Part shown: positions 1 to 11,036 of the stretch, piece by piece
Layout of the letters: each line of letters begins with the position of its first letter
Position numbering within the stretch: the stretch's first letter is position 1
Source: Serripes groenlandicus
Taxonomy: Eukaryota; Mollusca; Bivalvia; Cardiida; Cardiidae
Direction: 5' to 3'
Assembly (NCBI GenBank): GCA_031761405.1
Contig: JASEVX010000008.1
Coordinates: 36,958,903-37,022,902 of the forward strand
Length of the DNA: 64,000 bases
Program-made: the position numbers and the translations under genes
The notes under the pieces: generated by a model
Database searches by the model: none
What the model saw: only the letters and a program-made list of their open reading frames with translations
Told to the model about the DNA's origin: nothing

Positions 1-568
1 ATGCTTGGCAAATTTTAATTCTAATACACTTTTGTTAACATTGAGAGAAGAGGTGATTTATTAATTCTTTCGTCGCCGTATTTCTGAATCGGACTCTTCC
101 ATCCTTAAATTTAAACTTTATATTATTTTACATTATATGAATATTTAAGGAAAAATGTGTAGTATTAAGAGCAAATTCAGATGCAAATCCGTCTGTACAG
201 ATATACGAGCAGGTCATGTCCTGCACTTTTCGCATGATACATGCATATCATCTTCGCGCGGCGAGGGGTTGGTTAGTTAAATGTTTATGTTATTCTTTTC
301 TGTGAATCCATTTTTTTTAGTTATGGTAATCTGTTTGAAATTGCTATAAAACAAATATGTTTTAATGCAATCAAATATATGAAATATGAATTTAAGATCA
401 TTTGTTTCATCTGTTCTTTATTTTCCCTTAGTTTATATCTATTTATCTGATAGTTGTGTTTATGTGTCTAAAAGTTCTCGTGAATAGTGTTTTTATAATA
501 ATAAAAATGTCTTCCAATTTGGTGAATTGCTTATTTAATTTATGAGTTTCTGTCAGTCGTCTCGCGCG

Positions 569-772
569 TATTTATGACAACTGTTGATAACGATCTTCTA
601 GCGCATCAACGCTACTTTAGCCTCACTTTCAACGAGACACGAATATTTGCAATGGATATTATTCAGATTTACGTAATGTCTTCTGCATATTCATGACAAC
701 TGTTGATAACGATCTACTAGCGCATCCACGCTACTTTAGCCTCACTTTCAACGAGACACGAATATTCTGAAT
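569..772. repeat. 120-bp tandem repeat, about 2 units (copy A)
   Basis: The unit begins near ATGACAACTGTTGATAACG and repeats with a 120-bp period at about 573 and 693. The same array in copy B (11777-12460) has six units. Confidence 0.85.
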
Positions 773-1094
773 ATTTGAGTCCGTACGTTGGAAAAGGTGC
801 ACGTTAACTGTTTGCATTTATGAACAATATAGGTTCATATCACCCTGTCCACCTGCACATGCTCCGTCTTATTAAAATATACACAATTGAATAGAAGTTT
901 CTTACAAGTTTTTGCCAGTAATAGGTTAACAGTTTATATTTTGATCAGACTCTACGGATGCACAGGCTGATCTAGATTTCTGCCGTTCATCGAATTCAAT
1001 TTGTTCTTTTTCGCACGGATGGACTTATTGGAATGTAAGAGTGTTTGAAACATTCCTGTTGCTAATTCGCGAACATTGCAGTGCCAGATCAAAG

Positions 1095-1277
1095 TACAGT
1101 CCAACCTGTGTTTAAAGACCCCCTTGAGAAAAGAAAGAAATGGCATTTGCTCACAGGGGGTCTTTAATTACAGGATCATTTATGCAGAAAATGAGTAATT
1201 GGGAAATTTAAAGTGTGATCGTTATAGACAGAGAATTGCTAAACAAAGGTGGTCTTAAGCATACAGGTTTGACTGTA
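1095..1277. mobile_element. MITE with TACAGTC...GACTGTA ends (copy A)
   Basis: Terminal inverted repeats are CAGTCCAACCTGTGT on the left and ACAGGTTTGACTG on the right, flanked by TA on both sides. A 180-bp non-coding element with a TA target site and such ends fits a Tc1/mariner-type MITE; the superfamily is inferred from the termini only. Confidence 0.75.
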
Positions 1278-1999
1278 TGTTCAATGGCTTGTTTTCCTAG
1301 ATAACGATTCGAGCTAGGTTTATCCTGCAGAGGCGCGATCTGACCCGAATCCTTACTGGTTGAAAAGTTCAGTAAGTAGATTTTCGTGTGACGTGACCAA
1401 TTTAAGGTACAAGTTAAGGTCAATTATTGATAACACGCCAAGTAATCTTACATTTGACACATTACGCTCAATATAAGAGCCGTCCCATGAGAAATCAAAG
1501 CGCTAAAAGCTTTAATGGTATAGGGGCATATGTAAGTTGTAAATATATGGCATAGATACTATCGACAAACATTTTTGAAACAAGAAACAATGACCTTTAA
1601 AACAAACCAAACCAAAAATGTGTGAAGCAACCCATACTGCCTGCCAATAACATATACCTTATTTATCAAAGTTTTACCCTTTTCTTGTATAAACAAAATA
1701 AATCAGGAAGGACAACAGATTGACAAAATACCGAACAGCGACCCTTAATTAAAATATTTCCAGTTCAGAAATCACTAAAGATCCACAGTGTATATTGTAA
1801 TCATGCTGATAAATAAAAGACAATCGAAAGCATGCCAGAGTTATGTTTCTTTTTGAACTGCACATCTGTAGCTCTGCGTTCCCAATACACCAAGTCTTAA
1901 ATTGATACATTGGACATCTATTGAGACAATAACCGAAGAAATGAAAACATGAGTTTACACCTAAAAAACCAGATCAGATGTGTGTTCAAAATATTGTAT

Positions 2000-2925
2000 C
2001 GATCTCCTAATCCCAATGTATACGTGTGACTACTATGAAATGGATCCGCAAAACAGAAACAAAGTTTTGACCAATCAATGCAAACCGTAACGGACAGACG
2101 GACGGATGGATGAACACAAAGACGGACAGACAGTTAGTCGCTCCGGACAAAGTACACAGCTTGGGGAAGCATTCATTAACGAACAAGGGTTTTGATTGAT
2201 TGGGGTTTAACGCCGTTTTTAACAATTTCTCAGTTATATCACGGCGGCCAGTTCACCTACTCATGCATTTCCTGGTTTTCTCACACCAGTACTCCACACA
2301 ACAATCTTCCCAAGCAACTGGCTGCTTTTCCACATAGACTTAGCCCATTGGTGGAAGACGAATGACGCATGTCGCATTGATTTTTGTCAATCGTCGGAAA
2401 GAAAGTTGGCCGAGCTGGGTTTCGAACTCACAACCCCTGGATTGACAGCCCGCGTCGCTACCGACTGAGCTACCGGGGCTCGGCTAACGAACAAGGGCAT
2501 TTCACGCCGGGAACGCATGTGTTGCATGCGAAAGTCATATGATAAGTGAGAACATGGAAAGACAAAAATATACAGACTCCAAACGCAGCATGCTAAAGTT
2601 ATGGTAATGGTGCACTTCTAATCTGTAGGTCATACGTTACCTACAAACCAAGTTTGAAATGGATACAATGGAAATTAATTGAGACAATCGCTGAACTAAA
2701 TAAGGAAATATGGAGATAACTAAAATAAACAGACCAGAGTTATGTAACTAGTACTTTGCCGTTCTCCTGATCACACGGTATAAGTGTGACCACTTTGAAA
2801 TAAATCTGCCATACAGTAACAACGTGTTGACCAATACATGCAATCCATGACGGACGGACGAATGCACATTCAGGCAGACAGCCGGCCGGACGCCTGATTA
2901 TACCTCCAAGCTTTACAGACATAGA
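2000..2925. repeat. Two diverged core repeats with (GACG)-rich stretches
   Basis: A stretch at about 1890-2130 and one at about 2640-2900 share a spaced series of matches (GAGACAAT, TGACCAAT, ACGGACGGAC) in the same order. The tetranucleotide-like GACAGACGGACGG run recalls the microsatellite part of bivalve pearl-type elements. A SINE has inserted between the two. Confidence 0.5.
2190..2484 (-). mobile_element. tRNA-derived SINE, full length, with 13-bp target duplication
   Basis: Read on the minus strand it starts with a tRNA-like head (A box TAGCTCAGTCGGTAG, B box GTTCGAAACC), continues with a conserved central part, and ends in GGCGTTAAACCCCAATCAATCA. It is flanked by a perfect 13-bp duplication, TAACGAACAAGGG, at 2177-2189 and 2485-2497. 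Transposition by LINE-encoded enzymes is the known route for such elements. Confidence 0.9.
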
Positions 2926-3199
2926 CAGCTCATAAAGTATTGATTACAGAAGACTGGTTCGATGCGTCTCCGAAATGGGACTGTACAAGGTTAATTTACA
3001 AACAAAAACATTTAGACTACATTTCTAGTTTATATGTCAACAGATACATCTAGGACTAGATTACACGTTGACGGACGTTGAGTCTTCAATTAACGCAAAT
3101 GCATATACATTATAAATTTTGTCCCAAAATCGCTAGAAGCGCCTCAATTATAAAATAAATAATGACCTTGCGGTTATAACTCGTGTGTATGTTGACATT

Positions 3200-3424
3200 T
3201 TCGGCCAAATGTCTTTCCGACGTTTGATAAAAGTCAATGCGACATGCGTCATTCGTCTTTCACCAATGGGCTAAGCCTATGTGGATGAGCAGCCAGTTGC
3301 TTGGGAAGATTGCTGTGTGAAGTACTGGTGTGAGAAAACCAGGAAATACATTTGTAGGTGAACTGGCCGTCGTGATATTACTGAGGAAATGTTGAAAAAC
3401 GGTGTTAACCCCTATCAATCAATG
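3200..3424 (+). mobile_element. 5'-truncated SINE of the same family
   Basis: Begins at the last bases of the tRNA-like head (CGGCCAA) and carries the full central part and the CAATCAATC tail. The tRNA head with its promoter boxes is missing. Possible short duplication ATGTTGA on both sides. Confidence 0.8.
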
Positions 3425-4471
3425 TTGAAATAAAATCATCTCTAATTTGTAGATTTAATTTCTATTTCGTATTTTGAATAGTGATGTAAATATTGTGGAA
3501 AAAGACAAACTTGCTGATTATCATTCATCTGATAAGGTGAGTCAAATGTGTCTAAAAGGGGCAAAGGTTACAATAATAACTGTATACAAATGTGTTCGTT
3601 ATCTAGGTTATAGAAAAAAAAGATCAATGTTCCAAAGCATTGTTTGGAAAGGAGGAATTGCTCATTGTCAGCAATTGCTCCGTTTGCAAATACACTTTCA
3701 ACATTCGTATGTAACTAAGTAGCTATAACGAAACGGTTCAACCCTTTCCCGCTTACAGTCGCTTGTTGACGCATGTGCAGCAGACGGCTGCAGAATTGTT
3801 TATCGTGATCCATTTCCTCTATTTCCACAAAGGTTTCAACTATGTATTTTTCCCCTTGATGTAAGGCAAAATTGCTCGTTATCATTCATCTCTAGCATGT
3901 TTTTCAAAATGTGTCGCGTAAAAGAATGTCTATAGTAAAACGTTCATATATGAAAATAATTAATTTAAAACGTGTATGAAAGCATTGTGTGAAAAGGAGG
4001 AATTGCTCATTGTCAGCAATAGCTCCATTTCCAACAATATTTTCAATATTCGAACTGTTATAGTATCACGGAAAGGGTTCAGCTTCCATGGGTAGGATGT
4101 AACCATTTTCCGCTTACAGACGCCTACAGACGCATTGGCAGCAGACGACAATCGAAAGCATTGTGACAAAAGGAGAAATTGCTTATGGTAGGCAATTTTT
4201 ACTTTTGCCACGATGGTTTCAACTCCTTTCAATAATTGTATTTACAGTGATTTACACATTTCTCTATCTATATAAGTCGACTGTTGTAAACTAATGGGGT
4301 CACAGCACGGTCGACGTTACCTAACACCAATGAAATCGTTAAAAAGGCAGATTATAACCAATCAAAACTCGATTTTGGCGTCTGTATACACATGTGGACT
4401 GTGGTTGCAGCCTTAATCCGACTTTTCGAAAGCAGCCTGAGTATGGTATAGTGGCGAAACGCCCCTATCCC

Positions 4472-4999
4472 AAAAACAACAGTGTGGACTCTACGTTAAG
4501 TATCGACCCGGATCAGCCTAAGCATGCCTCCTGTCGATTTTCTGTTCGGAAATCATTACTCTATAAGTCTTTACCCCTGAGATGGAATGTGTCGGCCCGG
4601 ATTAGCTTGCGCGGCATGCTTAGGCGGATCTGGGTCGATACTTAACGTAGAGTCCATGGCCGAGCCCCGGTAGCTCAGTCGGTAGCGACGCGGGCTGTCA
4701 ATCCAGGGGTTGTGAGTTCGAATCCCGGCTCGGCCAACTTTCTTTCCGACGATTGACAACAGTCAATGCGACATGCGTCATTCGTCTTCCACCAATGGGC
4801 TAAATCTATGTGGAAAAGCAGCCAGTTGCTTGGGAAGATTGTTGTGTGGAGTACTGGTGTGAGAAAACCAGGAAATGCATGAGTAGGTGAACTGGCCGCC
4901 GTGATATAACTGAGAAATTGTTGAAAACGGCGTTAAACCCCAATCAATCAATCAATCAAAAATAGAGTCCATAATGTTAGTTTTCTCGCGGGACGGCTC
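4472..4999. mobile_element. GAGCCG MITE, right part, split by a SINE (copy A)
   Basis: Continuation of the MITE whose left end is at 1477-1494. It contains CTCTACGTTAAGTATCGACC and AGCCTAAGCATGCC, and ends GCGGGACGGCTC at 4999. The SINE at 4658-4962 interrupts it. It corresponds to 13160-13420 in copy B. Confidence 0.85.
4658..4962 (+). mobile_element. Full-length tRNA-derived SINE nested in a MITE
   Basis: Starts GGCCGAGCCCCGGTAGCTCA, with A box TAGCTCAGTCGGTAG and B box GAGTTCGAATCCC, and ends in (CAAT)4. The 10-bp target duplication TAGAGTCCAT (4648-4657 and 4963-4972) lies inside a GAGCCG MITE, which continues on both sides. The head could be read as a tRNA gene but is continuous with the SINE body. 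Confidence 0.92.
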
Positions 5000-5472
5000 A
5001 TACATGTATATAGGTCATGTTGACCGACGGAAGTAGCCAATTCTTTCCGTTTCTTTCACACCATCCGAATAAATGGGAAGGTCCATGTTAAAAGGTACAA
5101 GTTGACACTTGTGCATAGTATAGGCTCAGATCAGCTTCTGTGCAATTTAAGAATAATCTACACAATTTACAAGTTTTTGCAAGCGATTTATGTTTATTGA
5201 CACCTTGACTGAACTGTGTGGATACACAGACTGATCATTATTTTCACTGTCCTCAAAGCTCTGACACAAAGTGAAACCGAGCTCTAGCTGCGATCAGACT
5301 TTGTTCAGACGCGGATTCATTCTATAATCGGACCAATCAGAAGTGAATTTTGAGAATAAATTTGCTTCTGATCAATCAGATACTTTCGCACATTTGTTTT
5401 GATCTGCTAGCCCTCATTTCAATTGAAGATCGTCTATGTAAAAAGGTACAACCTGGCTTAAAATCTATAAAT

Positions 5473-5732
5473 GAGCCGTCCTGCGAGAAAACCAACATTA
5501 TGGCTTCTGCGTAATGTATCGACCAGGTCAGCCTGCGCAGTCCACGCAGACTGATCAGGGCCGACACATTCCGTCTCAGGGGAATAGAGGTATAGAGTTA
5601 AGATTCCTAAAACAGAAAATCTACTGGAGGTGAAAAGTGTTTGTCCGGGTAAGCCTGCGCGGCATGCCTAGGATGATCCGGATCGATACTTTACTCAGAT
5701 TCCAAAATGTTGGTTTTCCCGCGGGACGGCTC
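5473..5732. mobile_element. GAGCCG MITE with extended left arm
   Basis: Ends are GAGCCGTCCTGCGAGAAAAC and GGTTTTCCCGCGGGACGGCTC. The inverted repeat runs outward beyond these ends: the left flank (about 5392-5472) is complementary to the right flank, but here only about 36 bp of the right arm survive. See the matching copy at 13827-14072, where the opposite arm is kept. Confidence 0.85.
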
Positions 5733-5844
5733 GTTTATAGATTCAAAAGCCAGGTTGTACGTTTTTAGTAAATGTTCAAGAATCAAAGCACTGAACGTAC
5801 AGAAAGCAATGGGCTCACTGCTGATAACGGATCTCAATTAGACC

Positions 5845-6015
5845 TTATTATTATTGTTCGGTGTTTTACGCCGCTTTCAAAGATAATTCAGTTATATCAC
5901 GGCGTTTTCTGGGTAAGTTACCAGTAATACTGGTCCTTTTATTCAGATACCAGCCAGTCAGTCGTAATGCTAATCCCGCAAACCTGAGCGCCAATGATAG
6001 CCATTACTACCGATC
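5845..6015 (-). mobile_element. SINE 3' part (second family)
   Basis: On the minus strand it ends in GGCGTAAAACACC. It contains ACCAGTATTACTGGTAACTTA and the GCGCTCAGG motif also seen at 23498-23740 and 28625-29408. The tRNA-like head is absent. Confidence 0.7.
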
Positions 6016-6138
6016 TCAAATCTACAGGCTTACGACGACTATCTTTGGAGTTCGATAACCATAGCAATCATCTTTTACGATTCATCTTCTACTAATGTGT
6101 GATATTGCATGTTCGTTAAGTGATGACTAGAATCAATA

Positions 6139-6356
6139 TTAACCCTTTCCCACCTACAGACACATTTAACGCATCTGCAGCAGACGATTTTTGAATACGT
6201 CGGAGAAAAAGAAGAAATTGCTCACCATTTGCTACAATGTTTTCAACCCTATTCAATAATTTAACTTTCCCAAATAGAAATGTTGTAAGCTTTTGCATAT
6301 ATGCATTTTCAAAGTCGACTGATGTAGAATTCTCGAATGTGGATGGGAAAGGTTAA
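6139..6356. mobile_element. TTAA-flanked MITE (type copy)
   Basis: Bounded by TTAA at both ends, with inverted termini CCCTTTCCCACCTACAGAC and GGATGGGAAAGG. Subterminal CTGCAGCAGACGA on the left is mirrored in other copies by TCGTCTGCTGCAG on the right. No coding capacity. TTAA target sites with CCC-starting ends are typical of piggyBac-type transposons, so this is probably a piggyBac-derived MITE; no transposase was found in the window. Confidence 0.85.
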
Positions 6357-6479
6357 TATATATTCTGGTGGAACAGAGCCTGTTCGTTTGACTTAGTGGA
6401 TCGTTGCAGCTGAAAGGCAAGCTAAAGTTACATTGATCAGACTGTGTCTTAACACAAGGTTATCCGAGTCCTTGTTGCT

Positions 6480-6605
6480 TTAACCCTTTCCCTCATAGAG
6501 CCGCTTTTTGACACTTCTGCAGCAGACGGCTTTTTGAAAACATGACGACAAAAGAAGAAATTGCTTTCAACTCTACTCAATTATTGATTAATCTGAACCT
6601 ACACA
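6480..6605. mobile_element. TTAA MITE, left-end fragment
   Basis: Starts TTAACCCTTTCCCTCATAG with CTGCAGCAGACGGC, and breaks off where a GAGCCG MITE begins at 6609. Confidence 0.6.
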
Positions 6606-6608
6606 AAT

Positions 6609-6869
6609 GAGCCGTCCCACGTAAAAAAAACCAGATTGTGGACTCTGCGTAAAGTACCTACCCGGATCAGGCTAAGTATGCCGTGCAGGCACCCAGACAG
6701 ATACTTTTCAACTCCTGTGGGTTTTCTGTTTCAGGAATCATTACTCTATACACCTTTGCCCCGGAGACGGAAGGTGTCGGCCCGTATTAGCCTGCACGTA
6801 TTACGCAGGCTGATCTTGGTCGATACATTACGCAGAGTCCATATTGTGTGTTTTCTCATGGAACGGCTC
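6609..6869. mobile_element. GAGCCG MITE, 261 bp
   Basis: Inverted ends GAGCCGTCCCACG and TTTTCTCATGGAACGGCTC, with ATAT-like flank on the right. Interior carries the GGACTCTGCGTAAAG and CGCAGAGTCC inverted segments typical of the family. Confidence 0.85.
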
Positions 6870-7165
6870 ATATGCCAACTTGCACCTAAACGAACGGACT
6901 GTCTCAAATAGTGAGCCAGGTAATAAGTTAAGAAGATGGTTGTTCCTTTTCAATACAAATACAATTTCTGACACCACTGCAGCAGTAAACTATTGAAAAC
7001 ATTGTGACAAAATGATTTTATTTTCATAATGAGCAGTTACACCTCTTGGAGTAATGTTGTCAAATGCATTTAATGGTTATACATTGATTCATAGATATTT
7101 TTGAATAGATTTGTCAAAGTCGTCTGCTATGTAATTATTGTATATAGGAAATGGTTTACCCCCAT

Positions 7166-7245
7166 TCTGTCTGTCTGTCTGTCTGTCTGTCTGTCGGTCG
7201 GTCGGTCTGTCTGTCGGTCGGTCGGTCGGTCGGTCGGTCGGTCGC
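7166..7245. repeat. (GTCT)n/(GTCG)n microsatellite
   Basis: About 20 tandem GTCT units changing to GTCG units. It produces a spurious minus-strand frame rich in threonine, aspartate and arginine. Confidence 0.95.
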
Positions 7246-7343
7246 AGTCGGACGGACTACGATCAAAATAATTAACTAATCTGATTGAGGAGAATGATGA
7301 TTTAAATGACTGGCTGTGACACACAAAATAAACACAGAAATTC

Positions 7344-7441
7344 ACCATGGGGATTTTGAATACTCTGTCATATTAGCCATGGGGATTTTGAGTACTATGC
7401 CATTTTGAACCATGGAGATTTTGAGCATGGGGATTTTGAGT
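7344..7441. repeat. Short imperfect tandem repeat (CCATGGGGATTTTGA)
   Basis: The motif CATGGGGATTTTGA occurs four times with irregular spacing of about 19-38 bp. No function is evident. Confidence 0.6.
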
Positions 7442-8482
7442 GCAAAAGAGTATAGGTTCTTAGGCTGGATTTTTAATTTAGTTAAAACATAAATATATGG
7501 TAACCTTCTACGGTATTATTTTCTCGCTAGGTCTGGTTATAAATATGTGACATTTGATGTAACCGTTTTTATTCTTACAAATAACTAAGTAAGTTATAGA
7601 ACTTAAAACATATATTGATTAAACAATAAGCGACAAGGTCACTATTAATATTCTGATTCATACAGGTTCTATCATAGACCCTGATAAATACAACCTACAA
7701 AGATATATATATTCTCGCAAACGCTGAGATTCATATAATAAAATGCAAGTTAAACAAAACTAATTAACCAAAAATTATACTGGTGTTGTCATTTATTATG
7801 TAGTGCATGCTTAAAATCCCTTCAATTTCTATAAAGAGTAGTGTAATCTAAGAAGTAATGGTCTGGGATGACGTCACACCCGGATTTGTCACTTGACAAA
7901 CAAGTCGATTTCGCCTCGCGGCTGCGGTAAGTTTTAAGCCTTATAAAAGCATAAAAACAAAGCATACATATTTTTTTTTTTTTCAATGATGAATGGATTT
8001 GTTTTATGCTTAATTTCTATATTTACGACATGTTGAAACGTTTGCAGTGCTTTAACAAATAATAAAAAACCCATAAAATCCCTGACGCATTAAACTAATT
8101 AAAACCGAAGCTAGTTCACCTGTGTGTTGTAGTTATAAGTCCGTCCGAATTTGGATAGGGAGTCCAGGGTTCGATCCCCGGTCGTGTCATAGCAAATAGT
8201 TTGAAATTATAGAAATGTCTTCCTTCCTAGCATTACGACTGAGGTATCGGTATCATGATTAACTGTACCTGAAGGAGTTGTTCACGAAACGCCGTGATAT
8301 ACCTCAAATAACGTTAAAAACGGCATAAAACACATTAAAACTACCAAAACAAATATCTTAATGAACAACCGACGGAAGAGCTTCTTCAGTGTTACATTAT
8401 GTAATTCGTAATTTGTAAACTTTTCCATTTCCTAAAACAACCGTCAGTTCACTCATTTGAAACAAATATGTTTGGATTCAGT
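7442..8482. other. Gap without recognised gene; SINE remnant at 8140-8340
   Basis: AT-rich DNA. At 8165-8200 CAGGGTTCGATCCCCGG is a tRNA-type B box, and 8290-8335 has CGCCGTGATAT and ACGGCATAAAACAC, so a decayed SINE probably spans 8140-8340. CTGCG/GTAAGT at about 7927 matches a strong splice donor and could belong to an upstream exon of the C1q gene, but no coding frame supports this. Confidence 0.45.
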
Positions 8483-8901
8483 ATTATATAAATATTGCAT
8501 GGCTTCCAGTGTACATATTGTCAACATGAGGAAAATACTGTTACCAGAGGCGAAGCCGAGGTTAACAGTATTTAACCGAATGTTGACAATATATACTGTC
8601 ACACTGGAAGCCATGCAATATTTATTTTATTATATCGAACACAATTAGAACTGGGCAATATCTAACAGTACGTTTTTGACCGGTTAACAGTATACTGTTA
8701 CATGGTACACGCGTCTAAACGGTGACGTTATTTGTTTAAATGACGTCATGCACGTGCATGACCAATATTTTAGACGCTCGTGACATGTAACAGTATACTG
8801 TTAACCGGTCAAAAACGTACTGTTAGCATGAGACAGTAAGAAATTGCCCATGATGAGTATATGAGAATTTAACATTACAAAGTCACGTGAGGTATAATAA
8901 T
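8483..8901. mobile_element. Composite double-palindrome element (copy 1)
   Basis: Two large hairpins side by side. The first (about 8488-8632) pairs AATATTGCATGGCTTCCAGT with its complement around a centre GAGGCGAAGCCGAGG. The second (about 8668-8828) pairs CAGTACGTTTTTGACCGG and TTAACAGTATACTGTTA with their complements around a centre holding TGACGTCA and CACGTGCA. A unique tail ends GGTATAATAATG. The same arrangement occurs at 42325-42800, inserted in a minisatellite. The apparent frame at 8457-8648 is an artefact of the palindrome. Confidence 0.8.
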
Positions 8902-9058
8902 GCAAATTATACGATCGAATACTATTTGCGGAGTAACTAGTTTACAATTATGTTAATCATACATGTACTCTGGATACAATTATAAGGAAGACTGACTCGA
9001 ATACCGTACATGTACACGACTAACGATTCTAAATAGAGCCTTCAATTTATATTTTCAG

Positions 9059-9453
9059 ATTTGAATGTGGCCTTCTCCGTTACCACGCCTACGAAGTCTT
9101 TAGTCAACGGAGTTCCCACATTTTCCAGAACGATCACCAATGTCGGAGGAGCGTATAACATGAAGACCGGGATATTCACCAGTCCTGTAGATGGTCTCTA
9201 CATGTTTGTGTTTACTGTCGCATCTAACGGTAAACATGACGTGAATTGCTATATTAGACATAACGGTTCGAGTAAGGTGTTGGGGAGAACATATAATGAT
9301 AACGCGTACACAACGGCTTCAGCGTCCGTTTTTCTGATATTATCAAAGGGGGATACTGTATCTTTGGGAGGTTGTGCTCGCTGGACGAACGTCTATACAA
9401 ACTACCAAACAGCGTTTAGTGGTGCATTAATCAAGCAGACCAGTAAAATGTAA
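9059..9453 (+). CDS. C1q-domain protein, terminal exon
   Basis: Encodes a near-complete globular C1q domain of about 130 residues, ending in a TAA stop. It opens with an acceptor (ATATTTTCAG at 9049-9058) followed by two bases of a split codon. Family marks seen: VAFSV at the domain start, NVGGAYN, the TGIFTSPVDGLYMF block, ASVFLILSKGD, and the closing FSGALI. C1q-domain proteins are secreted, usually trimeric lectin-like molecules; bivalves have hundreds and many act in microbe recognition. This exon begins exactly at the domain, so a signal peptide or stalk should lie in an upstream exon, which I could not locate. A degenerate tandem copy follows. The sequence gives no specific ligand. Confidence 0.88.
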
Positions 9454-9660
9454 TAAACTTAGCTCGAGTATGAGAAAAAACATGTAAATGTGAACTGTCC
9501 TGTTTTGACTATAGATCAGTATGCCTACATAGAAGACTCAAACGTTCGAATATATGGACTCTGTGTTATACCACCGTACGCCCCGATTTTACTTTTCGCA
9601 TTTAAGAGATAATCATCATGTTATAATCCCTTGAATTGTGTCAGGTAATCATATCGTAAA

Positions 9661-9976
9661 GATTTTCCACAACGATCACCAATGTCGGAGGAGCTATCAG
9701 ATGAAATCCGGAGTAGTCACCAGTCCTGTAGATGATGTCTACATATGTTTGTGCTTACGGTTAAAAAGACGTGTATTGCTTTATATACCATGATGGTTCG
9801 AGAGAACATATAGTGATACCTCGTAAACAACGGCTTCAGCGTCAGTTTTTCTTATATCAACAAAAAGTGATACTGTATCTTTGGCGGTATTTTTCATGTT
9901 AGGCAAACGTCTATTTTAGAAACTACGACACAACTTTTAACGGTGCTTTAATCAAGCAGAACAGTAAACAGTAATA
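9661..9976 (+). pseudogene. Decayed tandem duplicate of the C1q exon
   Basis: Aligns base for base with 9119-9453, from TTTTCCA.AACGATCACCAA to the terminal AATCAAGCAGA.CAGTAAA, but has small insertions and deletions that shift the frame (for example at CTACATATGTTTGTG) and in-frame stops. The duplication also includes the 3' flank: 9500-9640 matches 10020-10165. The period is about 520-540 bp. No acceptor-like tract precedes it, so it is unlikely to be expressed. Confidence 0.88.
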
Positions 9977-10165
9977 CACATATTTGGATTATAAGTACAA
10001 ATATGTATTAGTGAACTTTCCCGTTTTGACTATAGATCAGTTTGCCTACATAGCAGACTGAATGTTAGACTGTATGGACTCTGTGATATACCACCATAAG
10101 GCCCTACTTTTCTATGGGCATTTACGAGACAATAACCATCTTACAACTCATTGAATTTCCACGGA

Positions 10166-10767
10166 AAATGATTACGCAATGCTGTCGTTTGTTGTCATCA
10201 CGACATGTAAATGCATTGGCGAACTAAACATGATATGACGTTTTGAAAAATTGTGACGAAATGGAAATTTGCTCAAAATGTTCAATTTCTTCATTTACCA
10301 CAATGTTACAACTCTATTAGACAGTTTTCTTTCATTTATTGGGATGTTTTTAAAATATTTGTCTAGCATATGTACAAAGCCATCTGCTGCAGATATGATG
10401 AATGTTTAGAGGTATAAGATTTAAAGATCTGATCAACGCCTGCATCATTTTTTATTATTATAATTAAAATAGTCTTTCTTATTTTATTCTTGATATTACA
10501 TATCTCAACTAGAGATATTCACACTTTATTCGGCAAAGAAAATAATAAATATATTAAAGAAAAAAAAGTTCCACTTTAGAATCATGTGCATAGTATGAAC
10601 TATCTTTACTTAGTGTGGGATAGGAAGTTAAATCTCGCTAAAGAATTTTAATTTCTAAGTATGATTTCGGCTTCATTATTTAATATTTAGGTATATGTAT
10701 TGGTGGGAAAAGAAAGATTGATTCATTTGAGTGAGACATTGTGTACAACTAAAGAGAAATGAAAGAT
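10166..10767. other. Gap: decayed TTAA-type MITE, then AT-rich DNA
   Basis: 10200-10410 keeps remnants of the TTAA MITE interior (GAAATGGAAATTTGCTC, CCATCTGCTGCAGATATGATG) without clear ends. The rest shows nothing recognisable. Confidence 0.45.
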
Positions 10768-10905
10768 TCTGAGAGAGAGAGAGAAAGAGAGAGCGAGGAT
10801 AGTTAGAGATAGAGGATAGAGAGAGAGAGAGAGGGGATAGTTAGAGAGAGAGAGAGAGAGAGGATAGTTAGAGATAGAGAGAAAAAGAAAGAGAGAGAAA
10901 GAATT
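10768..10905. repeat. (GA)n-rich microsatellite
   Basis: Purine-only run of GAGAGA interrupted by GGATAGTTAGAGATAG units; the same 30-bp pattern occurs three times. Confidence 0.9.
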
Positions 10906-11036
10906 GTACCTCTAAATTAATTGAAAATGATTATAATGTTTTACTCATTTGTTCTAATTATTCTAATCTAAGATCTAAATACATCAAAATGTATTATTAT
11001 ACGTGGCTAATAAATCAAAAATTCATATATGAAGTA

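Larger units (their letters stand above)
1495..4471. other. Extra ~3 kb DNA interrupting a MITE in copy A
   Basis: In copy B the MITE at 13160-13420 is continuous. In copy A the same MITE runs 1477-1494, is interrupted here, and resumes at 4472. The inserted DNA has near-terminal inverted motifs: GGTATAGGGGC about 20 bp inside the left edge, and its imperfect complement GCCCCTATCCC at the right edge. It contains a full SINE, a 5'-truncated SINE, two diverged 740-bp-spaced core repeats, and TTAA-MITE fragments. It could be a composite transposon or a deletion in B; no transposase frame was seen. Confidence 0.55.
1..6471. repeat. Segmental duplication, copy A
   Basis: This block aligns in the same order and orientation with 11219-15441 (copy B). 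Shared landmarks are the opening sequence, the 120-bp tandem units, the TACAG-ended MITE, two GAGCCG MITEs, a SINE 3' part and a TTAA MITE. Similarity ends just after the shared motif ACACAAGGTTATCCGAG. Copy A differs by about 3 kb of extra sequence (1495-4471), a nested SINE (4658-4962), and only two 120-bp units. The left edge may extend beyond the window. Confidence 0.85.

Noticed and set aside
4665..4736. Apparent tRNA gene with A and B boxes
   Set aside because: It is continuous with a SINE body and a (CAAT)n tail, lies between SINE target duplications, and has sister copies (2190-2484) with the same structure. It is a SINE promoter head.
7127..7348. Repetitive TDRP-rich open frame
   Set aside because: It is produced by the (GTCT/GTCG)n microsatellite.
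8457..8648. 63-codon open frame
   Set aside because: It spans a palindrome of a mobile element; both halves encode complementary sequence and no protein signature is present.
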